Source: Portunus trituberculatus | Taxonomy: Eukaryota > Arthropoda > Malacostraca > Decapoda > Portunidae | NCBI RefSeq assembly: GCF_017591435.1 | Contig: NC_059255.1 | Span: 883,835 to 947,834 of the forward strand | Direction of reading: 5' to 3' | Length of the DNA stretch: 64,000 bases | Part shown: positions 42,358 through 53,435 of the stretch, in pieces | How positions within the stretch are numbered: the first letter of the stretch is position 1 | How the letters are laid out: every line of letters begins with the position of its first letter | Position numbers and translations under genes: made by a program | The notes under the pieces: generated by a model | Database searches by the model: none | What the model saw: only the letters and a program-made list of their open reading frames with translations | What the model was told of the DNA's origin: nothing

Positions 42358-42479
42358 CATGAATGTTACAAGGCAGGACGCATGTAACTTATCTTTCGAG
42401 AGGAGAGGGGAGGGAGGAAGGAGATGGGGAGGGAGGAAAGGGAGATGGGGAGGGAGGATAGGGAGATTGGGAGGGAGGG

Positions 42480-42546
<67 letters not shown>

Positions 42547-42810
42547 GAACAGTCTATGCCATTGGGTAATTTTAGACACAAGGTGGGACGCATGTAGCTT
42601 ATCTTTAGTGATTGGTGGAGACAAGGATGGTGGGAGGAGCACTAGGATTTCAAGGACAGCATACGGCGTGTGTAGTTGGTATCCAACACACTATACGGGA
42701 CAACTGAACTGAAGAAAGCTGAGAAAAGAAATATGACGTCTACGTAGGCGTCACCGTATTTGCTACTGGGGCTTCATGACGCCCACATAGGCGTCACCAT
42801 ATTGAAGGGG
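41924..42810. mobile_element. piggyBac-type nonautonomous element, 887 bp
   Basis: Left end CCCCTTCGCGCCGGATG after TTGA (41920-41923, a mutated TTAA); right end GAAGGGG before TTAA (42811-42814). TTAA targets and CCC ends are the hallmark of piggyBac. Splicing it out restores the LINE protein. Inside are (GA)n at 42104-42161, 42257-42302 and 42486-42542, (GT)n at 42323-42355, and three near-repeats of cgcatgtagcttatctttcg (42192, 42380, 42588). No transposase is present. Confidence 0.85.
42104..42542. repeat. (GA)n and (GT)n tracts
   Basis: Three (GA)n runs (58, about 45 and 57 bp) and one (GT)n run (33 bp) inside the piggyBac-type element, separated by copies of a short unit ending in cttatctttcgagaggag. 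Arg-Glu and Ser-Leu frames on both strands are artefacts. Confidence 0.95.
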
Positions 42811-43439
42811 TTAAAGACTGGTATCATTCTTGTTGCTAACCTCTGTACTCTTTCCAGTTTCTTGACATGTTTCTTCATGTATGGTGACCAAATTACTGAT
42901 ACATATTCCAACTGTGGCCTAATCAGGGTGGTCAATATTTTCTTTATCATGTTCCCGTCCAGGTAATTAAATGCCCATCCTATACTTTGGAGCATGATAT
43001 ACGTTTTTCCAAATATTATATTAATGTGCTTTTCTGGAGACAGATTACTCTGTACAGTTACTCCCAGGTCTTTTTCTTCACTGATTTCAATTACAGTCTT
43101 CCCCCCCAGCTGGTAGTCCTTATGTGGTCTATATTTACTTTTACCCATTCTCATTACACAGCTTTTGTCGGCATTGAATTCCATTTGCCACGTCCTGCTC
43201 CATTCATATATTTTGTCCAAGTCCTTCTGCAGTATATTACAGTCATGCATATTCCTTACTCTCCTCATAATCTTTGCATCATCTGCAAACATATTCATAT
43301 AACTTCTCACTCCCTCTGGCATGTCATTTATATAGATCAGGAACATGATGGGACCAAGCACCGAACCTTGGGAACTCCACTAGTTACCTTCCTCCACTCT
43401 GACTTCACTCCTTTCACTACCGTCCTCATTTCTTTACTT

Positions 43440-44257
43440 GTCAGATAATTTCTCATCCACTCCATCAGATTTCCCCTTATTCCTTCGATACTATGAGTAT
43501 TTAACTTCCACATCAATCTGTTATGTGGTACTTTACCAAATGCTTTTTTTTAAGTCTAGGTATACACAATCAACCCATCCATCCCTCTCTTGTAAAATAT
43601 CGACCATTCTTGATACACACGATTTCCCTTTTCTAAAGCCAAACTGTTTCTCACCTAGAAATTTTTTCGTTTTCCAGGAACTCAACCACTTGCTTTTGAT
43701 CACTTCTTCACATATCTTACACTTAAAATGCTGGTCAATGAAACGTCTATAATTCAATGGTTCCATGCGACATCCACTTTTGTAAATTGGTACTACATTT
43801 GCCCTTTTCCATTCTACTGGCACCTGTCCCGTGTTGATAGATGTTCTTGTTAAATCTAAAATTGGATCTAGCAACTGCTCTTGACATTCTTTTAACACTC
43901 TTCCAGACACACCATCTGGTCCCATTGCCTTGTTAACATTTAATTGATGCAAAACTTTTGCAATGTCACTCTGTTACTATAATTTCTTGCATCCATCTTG
44001 TCACAGGTAACATCCGTCGATTGAATTGTGTTCCTTTTGTGAATACTTTGCAGAAATTCTCATTCAATTTTTTCAACAATGACACTTGTATCTTCATATA
44101 TGTAATCTCCAACCTTTAATTTATCAACTGTTTCTTTTTTCTGTAATTTACCATTAATGAATTTATAAAACATTTTGGGATCACTTTCACAATTCTCCAC
44201 TATTCTCTGTTTAAATTCTTGTTGTGCCCTTCTTCTCACTTGCAAGAATTCAGGCAT
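43440..44257 (-). pseudogene. LINE D linker and RT start
   Basis: Reads 'QQEFKQRIVENCESDPKMFY' near 44230. In the next open part (43952-43533) come 'NKAMGPDGVSGRVLKECQEQ', 'GQVPVEWKRANVVPIYKSGC', 'FGFRKGKSCVSRMV' and 'DCVYLDLKK' (motif A with one base too many in the T/A run, so 'AFGKVPHN' is out of frame). A deletion removes part of 'LLLFYSR'. Confidence 0.82.
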
Positions 44258-44279
44258 TAGAAAGTAAGTTTCTAAATAT

Positions 44280-45000
44280 TAGATCCATAGAAGAAAAGCT
44301 AGATAGAGTCATAGCGGAGAACGATACCTTAAAAAAAGAAATATATTTATTAACAAGAGAGAACAAAGAGATATTGATGGAAAAGTGGAAATGGAGAAAG
44401 AAAATCAACATCTAAGGAAACAATGTGACGAGATGAAGGCTAAACTCCTCGAAATGGAGAAGAAAATATACAAAGGGGACTTGGGGAAGGATGAGTGCCT
44501 TAACTTAATTGATGCCAAGATGAAAGAAATGAAACATGAACACCAACAAGTACAAAAGTCCTTTAAGGAGATAATGAAAAAGCAAGAAGAAGAAAATAAA
44601 GTGATTACACAAAGTGAAATGGTAAAGGCATTGAAGGAAAATTAGTATGTGGTGAGAGATATTGCTGAAAAGAAAAAATGCGTGATCATAACAGGTTTGA
44701 GGGAGGAAACTAACAGAAACTGGCAAGATAGGAGGGATAAGGAAAATGACACAATTAAGTCTTTACTGAATAAGATCTCAGAGGAGGAAGAGTGCCTATA
44801 TGCTGAGGTAGAAGAAAGTGTGAAACTAGGAGCTTTTGAGGAAGGCAAGAGTAGACCATTAAAATTGAAATTAAAGTCTCAGGTGGCAGCCGAGGCCTTG
44901 CTGAGGAGGGCTTGGAAACTCAAGGACTCTGAGGAAAACCAAAACAATTTACATAAGAAGAAATATGTGACAGGATGAATGAATGAAAATGAAAGAGCTT
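44280..45000 (+). pseudogene. LINE E ORF1 (coiled coil)
   Basis: 'RSIEEKLDRVIAENDTLKKE' starts a long coiled coil through 'LRKQCDEMKAKLLEMEKKIY'. 'VVRDIAEKKKCVIITGLREE' is the RRM-like strand, and 'GKSRPLKLKLKSQVAAEALL' the basic C-terminal region. Stops or shifts occur near 44413, 44645 and 44976. Domain order matches ORF1 of copy C. Confidence 0.78.
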
Positions 45001-45089
45001 GTAACTGAAGTGAGAGAGAGGAATGAAGAAAGAACCGAGGAGGAAAAGACCAAGTTTTTTGGGAGGATGAGAAATGGGAGGCTGAAGAA

Positions 45090-46121
45090 GTGGTGGATAA
45101 AACAGACGGAATAGACATTACACTGACTGAAACATGGAAGAAAGAGATTAGGAATGGAATTCAAGTGACTTACACGAATATAGATGGATTACCTCTGTCT
45201 AAGAGGCTAGAATGTATGGATTACCTAAGAAACAATGAACCGGACATAATGTATGTGGTGGAAACAAAGTTAAGGCCCGAAATAAAGCTAGATTGGTTTG
45301 ATGTAAAACACTACAAAGTATGGAGAAATGATAGAAAGAATAAAGGAGGTGGTGGTATAATGGTTTTTACTATGAAGGATCTGATAGTAAAGGAGGTGAA
45401 CTTTAGTAAGGGAAATGAGGAAGTGATAAGTATGCTTATAACAGATGGTAAGAGGGACATTAATATTATAACAGTATACATACCACCCAGAACCAGTGCT
45501 TGGAAATATGAACAGTATCAAATGGTGATGAGAAATACTCTAGACAGAATGAAGCAGGAACTCATCAGAAAGGATAGAGTGATGATAGTCAGGGACTAAT
45601 TGTAAGGAAATAGTGTGGGAGGACTACGAAGTGGTGAATGGTGGTGAGTGGGCAGAGGATTTGTTAAACGTAGCAACAAATAACTTGATGACACAGTGGG
45701 TGAGATCATCAACAAGGTGCAGGGGACAAGATGTTGCAGCAAGGTTGGATTTGGTATTTACCAGGGGCATCTCCCTAAAAGAGGAAATTGAACATGAATG
45801 TCCCTTGGGGAAAAGTGACCATGATGTCCTAAGTTTTGAGCTGGATACGGAATTAAGCACGGATAAAAGTGTGGAACACAGGGAGGAAAAATTAAATTAT
45901 GTTAGGGCAAATTATAACCATATAAGGGAGTTCTTTAATGAAATTGACTGGTCTGTGGTATACCAGGAAGGGGATATGCAATTGAAATATGATAAATTTA
46001 TGGATTTATATAACTCTGCTGTGAAAAAGTTTGTACCATATCACAGAAAGAGGACTTTAAATAATAAAAAGTGGTTTAATAGAAATTGTGAAGAAGCAAA
46101 AAATAACAAAGAAAAGGCACA
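45090..46121 (+). pseudogene. LINE E endonuclease
   Basis: 'VTYTNIDGLPLSKRLECMDY', 'PDIMYVVETKLRPEIKLDWF' and 'ITVYIPPRTSAWKYEQYQ'; GDFN region is shifted ('MIVRD' then TAA at 45598). It continues from 45613 with 'CRGQDVAARLDLVFTRGISL' and 'CPLGKSDHDVLSFEL' (SDH intact), then a basic linker (RKRTLNNKKWFNRNCEEAKN). The frame running past 46121 is read-through into the neighbouring element. Confidence 0.87.
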
Positions 46122-47780
46122 GGTCGGGGTCCAGTGGAAGGGGTCGGAAGTGCTGATAAGGTCCGTCAGGGGTCGGCCAGGGTGGAGAAGTTCCTACAGA
46201 ATCGTCTGTAGAAATCAGCCATCCCCAAGAACCTTATGAGAGCTTTCCTGGTGGTAGGGACAGGGAAGCCAAGGATGGCCTCCACGTTGGCTCTCTTGGG
46301 GTGAACCTTGCTGTTCCCCACCACATGTCCCAGGTAGACCACCGTAGACTTCCCGAAGGTGGACTTGGCCAGGTTGATTGTAAGACCGGCTTCCTGCAAC
46401 CGACCCATCAGCCTCCGGAGACGGGTCAGATGTGTCACCCAGTCGTCCGAAGTCACCACCAGGTCATCCAGATAGGCAGATGTTCCCTCCAAGTCCAGGG
46501 TGATGTAATTTATAGCCCTCTGGAAGGTGGGGGGATCATTAGACAAGCCGAAAGGCATCACTGTGTATTAGTATAGCCCGAAGGGGGTGATGAAGGCGGA
46601 TATTATTTGTGGAAATTATTCCACAGAAACGAAGACGTGACAGTGTATTTACTCTATTTGAGTATTAGTGACCAATGTTTATTGGTCATACATATGTGTT
46701 TATGTAAATAATGTATAAATTGGGGTAATGCGTGAATGAAACATTGTTAATAATGAAGTGGAATGGTATGAACGGTGCTCGAGGTTTCGGATCTCTATGA
46801 AGCTCGCCGCTGTGACTGAGTGGCGTGGCGAGTTGGAGGGGAAAGAGTTACTCTTACACCACCACAGTGAACAGTGGAACTTAGAAAATCGTGATGGACA
46901 TAAAAGTGTACAGAAATAACCCTCACTATTATAACCAACCACAAACGTTATAAGTCAACATAATATATCATAGCCGGTTAACCACGCATAGTGATACTTT
47001 CGATCACCGGCTCGCTGCCTAAGAACCCCTTTACATCAGCTGGCCAGTCTGTAGGTATTAGGGTGAGTCTTAGGTTGCGTTACGAGGCGTGACAATTAAC
47101 ATAAAAAAGTAAGTGTTGTATCAGTGTTTACTCTGACAATATTCATATCCGTTAACTGCTTTGAGTCATACTATTGTTATACATGGTCCATTTCGTTATT
47201 TCCAGCAGGGAGTTACCATCCATCCCTGAGTATAAACACAGTGAGTATTGAGTCTCGGTGACACTCAAGAAGGGAAAATCACTGTCATTATTCGGGCCCT
47301 GTCCGAGAGGGGAATCTGGTAGTAACCCTTAAGTAAATCTATGGTGGTTACAAATTTGGCTACTCCTATGCTGTCTATAAGGTCCTCTATCAAGGGCAAT
47401 GGGTAGGAGTCTGGCACTGTCACTTTATTTACTTTCCTGTAGTCGGTGCAAATTCGACTACTACCTTCTGGCTTAGATGTTAACAGACAGGGAGAAGCCC
47501 AAGGGGATATACTAGGTTCTGCAAGGTGATGATAGAGCAGATAGTCTACCTCTTTTTCATCGTCTCTTTTAATGGGTGAAATGCGATAGGCTGGTTGTCT
47601 TATAGGCTTGATGTCATTAGATATTAAAGTTATATCATGTTGGATAGTAGTACAAAGTCCTGGAAGGTCACCTGTGATTTCTGAAAAGTCTAGCAATAAC
47701 TTTTTAAGATCAGACTGTTGTGAAGGTGTTAAGGAAAGAAAAACCTCATCAAGGTTGGACATGATTTGGCTGTTTGAGGG
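46122..47780 (-). pseudogene. reverse transcriptase of Gmr1-like copy 2, split
   Basis: Starts after the integrase with 'LLDFSEITGDLPGLCTTIQH', 'IKPIRQPAYRISPIKRDDEK', 'SSRICTDYRKVNKVTVPDSY' and 'FVTTIDLLKGYYQIPLSDRA', then the solo LTR (46608-47287). It resumes with 'ISAFITPFGLY', one TAA stop in front of 'TVMPFGLSNDPPTFQRAINY', catalytic 'SAYLDDLVVTSDD', and 'YLGHVVGNS', 'RFLGMADFYRRFCRNFS'. Catalytic residues are kept. RNase H is absent because the element is truncated. Confidence 0.9.
46608..47287. mobile_element. solo LTR with TTATT target duplication
   Basis: 680-bp block beginning TGTGGAAATTATTCCACA and ending ...CACTGTCA (TG...CA ends). It is flanked by the 5-bp repeat TTATT at 46603-46607 and 47288-47292. 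It splits the RT frame of the surrounding element, and the frame is continuous if the block and one TTATT are removed. It is not similar to the LTRs at 23320 or 52686 as far as I can see, so it comes from a third LTR family. No internal genes remain: recombination between two LTRs is the usual route. Confidence 0.9.
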
Positions 47781-47839
47781 GCGTCCTTTAGGTGATGAGA
47801 AGAGGAATTCGATGTCGGACTCTTCCTCGGGGGGCACAG

Positions 47840-49250
47840 GACCAGACTCCTTCCTTACCAGACATACAGGTACAGTGCGAGACAAGTCGTCCTCTGGTTC
47901 TCTGGAGTGGTAAAGCTTCATTAGGTTAATATGAACTAGTTGGGAATCCTTATGACGGTCAGGAGTGTGGACCACATAGTTTAATGGACTTAGTTTTTGA
48001 GCCACAACATAAGGTCCCATGAACTTACTGTGAAGAGCATTGCCTGAAGTGGGGAGAAAAAGTAAAACCTTGTCTCCTGGTTTGAAACTTCTCATGACAG
48101 ATTTGGGAAGAGAATTCTGTTGCATTTTAGTTTGAGATTTGAGGAAGTTTGATTTAGCAAAAGATCTGACTTCACTGATTTTATTCTTAAGGTTACTGAT
48201 GCAGTCAGACACACTGGGGCTTGAAGGAGTATTTTGAGTAAACCATTGATCCTTTAATATTTTGAGAGGCCTCCTGATCTGTCTACCATAGAGTAATTCA
48301 AAAGGGGAGTAACCTAAAGAATCTTGAGGAGATTCTTTTAAGGCAAAGAGAAGAAAAGAGATACTTTCATCCCAGTCTCCTTGATGCTCCAAGCAATACT
48401 TCTTCATCATGGATTTTAATGTTTGGTGAAACCGCTCCAGACAGCCTTGGGATTGGGGGTGGTAAGCCGAGGAGGTTACATGGTCGATGTTTAGCTCATT
48501 CACTATCTGTTGGAAAAAATTGCTAGTGAAATTGCTACCCTTGTCAGACTGAATTTATTTTGGAATTCCTACTGAGGTGAAAAAATGTATTAGATGTTTT
48601 ACAATGGTCTTTGATGTGATGTTTTTAAGAGGGAATGCTTCAGGGTACCTGGTAGTGGGATCCATGAGAGTTAACAAATACTGATTCCCTCGTTTGGTTT
48701 TGGGTAAGGGCCCTACGCAGTCCATAACGATCTTTTCAAAGGGCTCCGTCTGAACTAGAATAGGCGTCAGAGGAGCTGGCACAAGGCGTTCGTTAGGCTT
48801 ACCCACAATTTGACATATATGACATGTTTTTACATAGTGTGACACATCCTTTTTCATTCCTGGCCAAAAAAAATTTTGAAGAGCCTTCTTGTAGATTTTT
48901 TGGATGCCTAGATGACTTGACAATCCATCATGAGCTAGTTCTATAATGGGGATGACAACTTGATGTGTTTCTGACCAGGTTTCTAGTTGTTTCAGTTCAG
49001 GAGGTCTGTAGGCACGCATCAGGACTCCTTCCTGATAATAAAAACAAGGCAATTTAGACATATCCTTTGTCTCACTGGCAACATGCCTGATCTTAGCCAA
49101 AGTGAGATCCTGTTCCTGAGCATTAATCAAATTTTCCTTTGAAATGATGTTATTGTACAAGTTGTCAGTAGAGGCAGTCATTGGTGAAGGAGGTGATGAA
49201 AGGGCAGGGGACTTGGACTGAGACCTGGTGACTGTACACACTGGGAAGAA
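47840..49250 (-). pseudogene. linker, integrase and GPY/F region, Gmr1-like copy 2
   Basis: 'CTVTRSQSKSPALS' and 'ENLINAQEQDLTLAKIRHVA', then the HHCC head 'ELAHDGLSSHLG...CHICQ'. The DDE core is 'KIVMDCVGPLPKTKRGNQYL' (Asp 1), 'IQSDKGSNFTS' (Asp 2, just after a TAA at about 48553) and 'YHPQSQGCLERFHQTLKSMM' (Glu). It ends with 'GDKVLLFLPTSG', 'SKFMGPYVVAQKLS' and 'QLVHINLMKLYH' (GPY/F-type). RT coding follows within about 60 codons. Confidence 0.92.
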
Positions 49251-49279
49251 GTGAGGGGATGTTTTGTCCAGGGTCTTAG

Positions 49280-49740
49280 TGGGACTTTCTGTTAAGGGGA
49301 AATCAAGAACAATTAAGTTTGGAACAGCCAAGTTACCCGCAAGATCATTACCCAGTACAGGATGTACTCCCGGTACTGGCAGTTCACCAGGTTTAATGGC
49401 TACCTCAACCTCTCCTGAAATGAAAGGGCACTGTAAGCTAATTTTAGCCAAGGGATAGAAGAGCTGTGATTCGAGACCTGTAAGGATCACCTTCTCCCCA
49501 GTGAAAGCCTGTTTGATGTTAGGAATGACATCTTCCCTTAAGATGGATTGGGCAGCACCTGTATCACGCAGAACCTTGACATTTATTGCCTTGTCTTTAC
49601 CATCAGTCAGGGACACTTTACCTTGATACGTGTACGAGTCATAAAGTTCTAGAGGAGAGTTGATAGGGTTAGCTAGGGCCACTGGTTTCTTGTTCTCAAA
49701 GGTGTTAGGTTTAGGGGCCACAAAAGAAGGTTAACGTTGA
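49280..49740 (-). pseudogene. aspartic protease, Gmr1-like copy 2
   Basis: Active site 'VKVLRDTGAAQSILREDVIP'; second half 'GEKVILTGLESQLFYPLAKI' and 'VPGVHPVLGNDLAG'. In frame with the linker and integrase downstream (open from 49721 to 48555). Comparable with 'RDTGASHS' and 'LLGNDIAG' in copy 1. Confidence 0.88.
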
Positions 49741-50424
49741 GAGGCCTTGCAATTTGGGTGTCTACATTTTTAGATCGTGTGACCTGGTTTCTTACAGTAT
49801 GTACACCAGTGGGAATTATACGCATTTGGCGAGAATCCGGTTGGCTTACCACCCGCGCCCCCAAAACCTTCCCCAAAGGAGGACCTAACATTAGATGGTG
49901 AACCACGACCTCTACTACCCAGGGATCCCATCAACAAAGCAAAGACATCAGCCACTTTAGCGGCAGACATAAGATCACTCTCTCCCCGTTCTTCCACATG
50001 CCTCAGAATATTAAAAGGTAACTTCTTCTTCCATTTTTCCAGGACCATTAGATTGAGCAACTCCGAAAAGGTGGTAATGTTAAGGGCGGCTAACCATTTC
50101 TTGAATTCAACATAGGTGTGAGAGTCTGGTTTCACATACTTTCGGAACTGTTGTCTGTATCCGTCAGAAGTGATAGAGTAAGCGTCTAGAATGTTACCTT
50201 TGATCTCTTCATACTCTACCTCATCACTAAGGCCGTTGTATACCCTATAAGCTATTCCTACTAGCTTAGGGACAAGGAGAGACACCCACTGATCCTTGGG
50301 CCATTTATTCCTATTAGCAATGCTCTCAAAAGCGCGAAATGACCCGTCAACATCAGATTCATCAAAAGGGGGAACTAGCGGAGCAGCTGTAGCAGGATTA
50401 AAGCTTGCTAACTTTTTCTTTATA
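49740..50424 (-). pseudogene. Gag, main part, Gmr1-like copy 2
   Basis: 'FRAFESIANRNKWPKDQWVS', 'LLVPKLVGIAYRVYNGLSDE', 'YRQQFRKYVKPDSHTYVEFK' (capsid-like helical domain, parallel to copy 1's 'FKELLEL' region), a Gly/Ser-rich spacer, and the zinc knuckle 'CTYCKKPGHTI', whose third spacer holds a TAA stop before its last Cys. The N-terminal part is separated by the Tigger derivative at 50425-51468. Confidence 0.85.
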
Positions 50425-51468
50425 CAGGTAACCCTCGTTTAACGAAGGTTCACAACGAAATTTCGCTACAATGAAGGTTTCGTTTTACTACCATCTGCTC
50501 GTTTAACGAACACCAAACTCGCTTTAACGAAGTTTTATCCAGGTAATTTTTTCCAAATTTGAAAGCCCCACTGTATCATGCAGGCTGACAGGCTTTTGAA
50601 TACACCATGAGCTGCTGGTACTAAGGCCTGCCTCAGGAGAAATCCTGAGACACCTGTAGAATAAAGATCAAGATCAAACCTCTCGTAGACAACACAGGCA
50701 CTGCCGATACAAAGGCCTGACTCAGAAGAAATTCTGCGTCACCTGTAGCATCAAGATCAAGATCAAGATCACGCGCACCACTCACTCCCTAGTCAAAACA
50801 TAACAACGTCACCAGCAGCTCATCTTCCCTAGTTCAACTTACCACCAAAACGCCCTGCAATGTGGCCTAACGTTCCTAAGAAGACCAGGAAGTGTCTTAC
50901 TCTCGAAGTGAAGCTGGGTATTATTCACAGACAAGAGAGAGGCCAGAAAACTAATAACATTGCTTGCCACCATCTTGACTCCATCTACTGTCTAATATTT
51001 TCAAGTCAGCAGACTCCATTAAGAAGGCTGGTGAGACTGCATCTTCCTTGAAAGCTAAAAGAACCACCTGAACTCGTGACTCTACAATGGATAAAATGGA
51101 AAGCCTTGTGAAAATGTGGTACATAAGTTTTGTATGCGGTACCATGATGCACACTTTGTTTACATTCCACAGGTTGCCGGTTAGTGTATTTCCGTTTCAC
51201 TCTCCTCCTTCATAAAGTTAAGATCAACAACATTATAAAGTTACGTACATACATTCATTAGTGTACATTATAATGACTTAAATTAAACTACCTAAATGTT
51301 TAACTTCATAATTTTTACTTTCATTAAACCTTTCACTGTACTATGATGCACTCTCGCTTTGCTTACTCTCAATGGAAGTTCAAATCAGGGGTTAAACTTG
51401 TTATAATCGGTTCGCTTAACGAAGTGTTTTTTTAGGAACGTAACCCCTTTGTTAAGCGGGGGTTGCTC
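50425..51468 (+). mobile_element. Tigger-derived element, copy 3, inside gag
   Basis: Ends CAGGTAACCCTCGTTTAACG and GTTAAGCGGGGGTTG (last bases changed to CTC). TA at 50423-50424 and 51469-51470. On the plus strand an ATG at 50860 opens MWPNVPKKTRKCLTLEVKLG, followed by 'IIHRQERGQKTNNIACHHLD', and then in a second frame 'SADSIKKAGETASSLKAKRT' and 'MDKMESLVKMW'. This is a CENP-B-type DNA-binding domain without the catalytic part. It split gag of the Gmr1-like element, so it is younger than that element. Confidence 0.92.
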
Positions 51469-51997
51469 TATCTATTTCTTCCCCTCTAAACTTAGCGTCA
51501 TTTCATAGGGTTAACTCCTGAATTTCTAACTCTTTCTCCTGCCTTTTAAGTTGTAACTGAAATTCTCTCTCTTCTTTTTTTGCCTGTAATTTTCTCTCCT
51601 CTCCTTCTGCCTGTAGTTGCATCTCTTTCACTTCTTTTTCTGCCTGTAGTTGCATTTGTTTTTCATGCATCCGGTATTCTAGTCTAAGCTTCTCAATTTC
51701 CCACTGACTTATCTTATTCTTATCCTGTTCTTCCTGGGGACTGTGTATTATAGTCCTCGTAGAGGCTGCTGACATAGGAGTTAACTATTCTATGGCATTT
51801 CCTAGCAACTGACCTTCTTGCACTAGATGTTCAACAACTACATTCTTAACGACCTCTTTAGTCATCTGAGATGTGATGGGAACATCAAAATGTTTAGCGA
51901 TGGCTTTCCACTGGTCCTTTTTTATATTAGCATCTTTAAGTTGTTCCAGAGAAGGGTCAGCACAAAAATCTTCAACGTTAAACTGAGTGGAAGCCAT
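51469..51997 (-). pseudogene. Gag N-terminal part, Gmr1-like copy 2
   Basis: ATG at 51997: MASTQFNVEDFCADPSLEQL, then 'KKDQWKAIAKHFDVPIT' and 'VVVEHLVQEGQLLGNAIE' with a TAG stop at 51785. Next is a long coiled coil with a repeated pattern (QMQLQAEKEVKEMQLQAEGE, 'RKLQAKKEEREFQLQLKRQ'). Similar head plus coil is present in copy 1 ('VEEFICKPSVELLQRRK', then 'ERERLRDKEKEREFQLTLLE'). The Tigger derivative follows. Confidence 0.85.
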
Positions 51998-52020
51998 ATT
52001 AAATAGATGTTAAACAAACA

Positions 52021-52664
52021 ACAACATAAAAATGGTAAGCGAATTACTTAAGTGAGGAACTTGGCAGAGTGATAATAAAGGCAACCTTGGAAATTACCTA
52101 GATTATACTTAAGTAAACACTTATGAGTACAATCACTAATGAGGGGGTAAACTAGAGAATTACGGCATTAAGAGGGATCCGGATTACTCTAGTTACGAGA
52201 CTTGAGAATGAGGAGCGAATTGCACTGAGACTTGTTATTGATAAGGAGGCGGATTAGTCTGAGGGACTAGTTAAAATGGCCGATTCTAACTAGCGAGAAA
52301 AATTATCCGCGAAGTGAGGGGATTGAGGGTTCGCATGAACATATGATGATCCCAACACTTGGATAACACTTATTACACACCTGCCTATGTGCAAAAAATA
52401 GAGATAAGTGCTATCATTGAACACGCCTTTCTACCTGGTTTCCTGCTCTACCACTGCTATGCAATACCAATGAAAGTCACAAAGCACTTTTAACCGAAAA
52501 GGAGCCACTTGATCACACAAAGGTAAATTTAAACCACACACAGGGTAAGTCACAGAAAAAAAACACATCAAAGTCACAACATCACAGAAACACACACAAA
52601 AAAAAAAATGTAATCACAGAAAAAAAGTCACTGGAAAAATGGAACACTGAACAGGGGTTATAAT
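52021..52664 (-). other. leader of Gmr1-like copy 2, non-coding
   Basis: About 640 bp between primer site and gag start with no open frame of note. It contains A-runs and is probably the untranslated leader with the packaging signal. No promoter motif can be claimed. Confidence 0.55.
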
Positions 52665-52683
52665 GGTCCTGTCACGGTCGCCA
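52665..52683 (-). promoter_or_regulatory. tRNA primer-binding site (probable)
   Basis: The minus strand reads TGGCGACCGTGACAGGACC two or three bases after the LTR end (CGTAACA). TGG plus ~15 bases directly after the LTR is where the tRNA primer anneals. Which tRNA matches must be checked; I did not assign it. Confidence 0.65.
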
Positions 52684-52869
52684 ATTGTTACGTTCACTGG
52701 TTAAATGGATAAGATTGGCATCGGGGAGCTGGTGAACAATAACAATAAAAAAAAAAAAAACACTGCAGGTTCAACTGGTGAGGAAATGCAAAGAGAGGCA
52801 CTTAAGAAACTATTTAATAACCCAATGACAATGAAACTGACATACACATAGATATAACATGAAACACAA

Positions 52870-52975
<106 letters not shown>

Positions 52976-53261
52976 CACATAAATAAATACAACAATAAAG
53001 AACCCAACTTAATACCTAACAATAATACTAATCCTATATGGAGGCAATATGGAAAAAACGGGACGAGGGGAAGTGATACTTATGAGGTGTCGCAGTGGTG
53101 AAGTGCTGGGTGAGGTGGATCCCACGGTAGTCCAAGAGGCGTTGTGTTCACTGGTTGAGGCCTTGACCTCGACTGACTTCCAGAAAGCAGGGAGGTTGCT
53201 TAACACTTCCACTTGAGTCGATTGGGGCTGCGTGAATCCAACTTCGGGACAGTAGCGGGGC

Positions 53262-53357
53262 TTCATGAGACGGTGACGTGGATGGTTCATGAGACGGTGA
53301 TGTGGAGGGTTCATGAGACGATGATGTGGAAGGTTCATGAGACAGTGACGTGGAAGG
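53262..53357. repeat. 24-bp minisatellite, 4 copies
   Basis: Unit ttcatgagacggtgacgtgg plus 4 bases, starting at 53262, 53286, 53310 and 53334, with a few substitutions. It lies in the LTR. The frame with repeated 'HETVTW' comes from it and is not a gene. Confidence 0.9.
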
Positions 53358-53435
53358 GGAGGTGGATAGGTGGCGAACGAGGTAGCAAGTGGAGGAGGTG
53401 ATGGTAGTGTAGTTTGTTACGGGCAGGCCGTAACA

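Larger units (their letters stand above)
41560..43361 (-). pseudogene. LINE D RT end and C-terminal block (interrupted)
   Basis: Open from 43361: 'LGPIMFLIYINDMPEGVRSY', motif C 'MFADDAKIMRRV' (intact), thumb 'EFNADKSCVMRMGKSKYRPH', 'RPQLEYVSVIWSPYMKKHV' and 'KLERVQRLATRMIPV'. After the insertion the frame continues at 41923 and ends near 41600 with decayed C-terminal codons. Confidence 0.85.
41533..44245 (-). mobile_element. CR1-like LINE D with piggyBac-type insertion
   Basis: Minus-strand LINE covering linker, RT, C-terminal block and a tail with two copies of taggtaaata (41536-41560). The piggyBac-type element at 41924-42810 splits it in the C-terminal block: before it 'RLATRMIPVF', after it 'EVPYEERLNRLELSMLEERR'. 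The 5' side stops near 44245 against another LINE in opposite orientation. Confidence 0.87.
44246..46121 (+). mobile_element. CR1-like LINE E (ORF1 and endonuclease only)
   Basis: Plus-strand LINE head to head with LINE D. It has ORF1 and the endonuclease and stops at about 46121, where LTR retrotransposon sequence begins, so the RT is missing. The junction with LINE D near 44246 is abrupt. Confidence 0.85.

Noticed and set aside
42308..42712. Arg-Glu and Ser-Leu repeat proteins at 18.2 and 42.1-42.6 kb
   Set aside because: Translations of (GA)n and (GT)n tracts on both strands; no conserved non-repeat part.
53213..53401. repeat protein with HETVTW units
   Set aside because: Product of the 24-bp minisatellite in the LTR (24 bp keeps the frame open).
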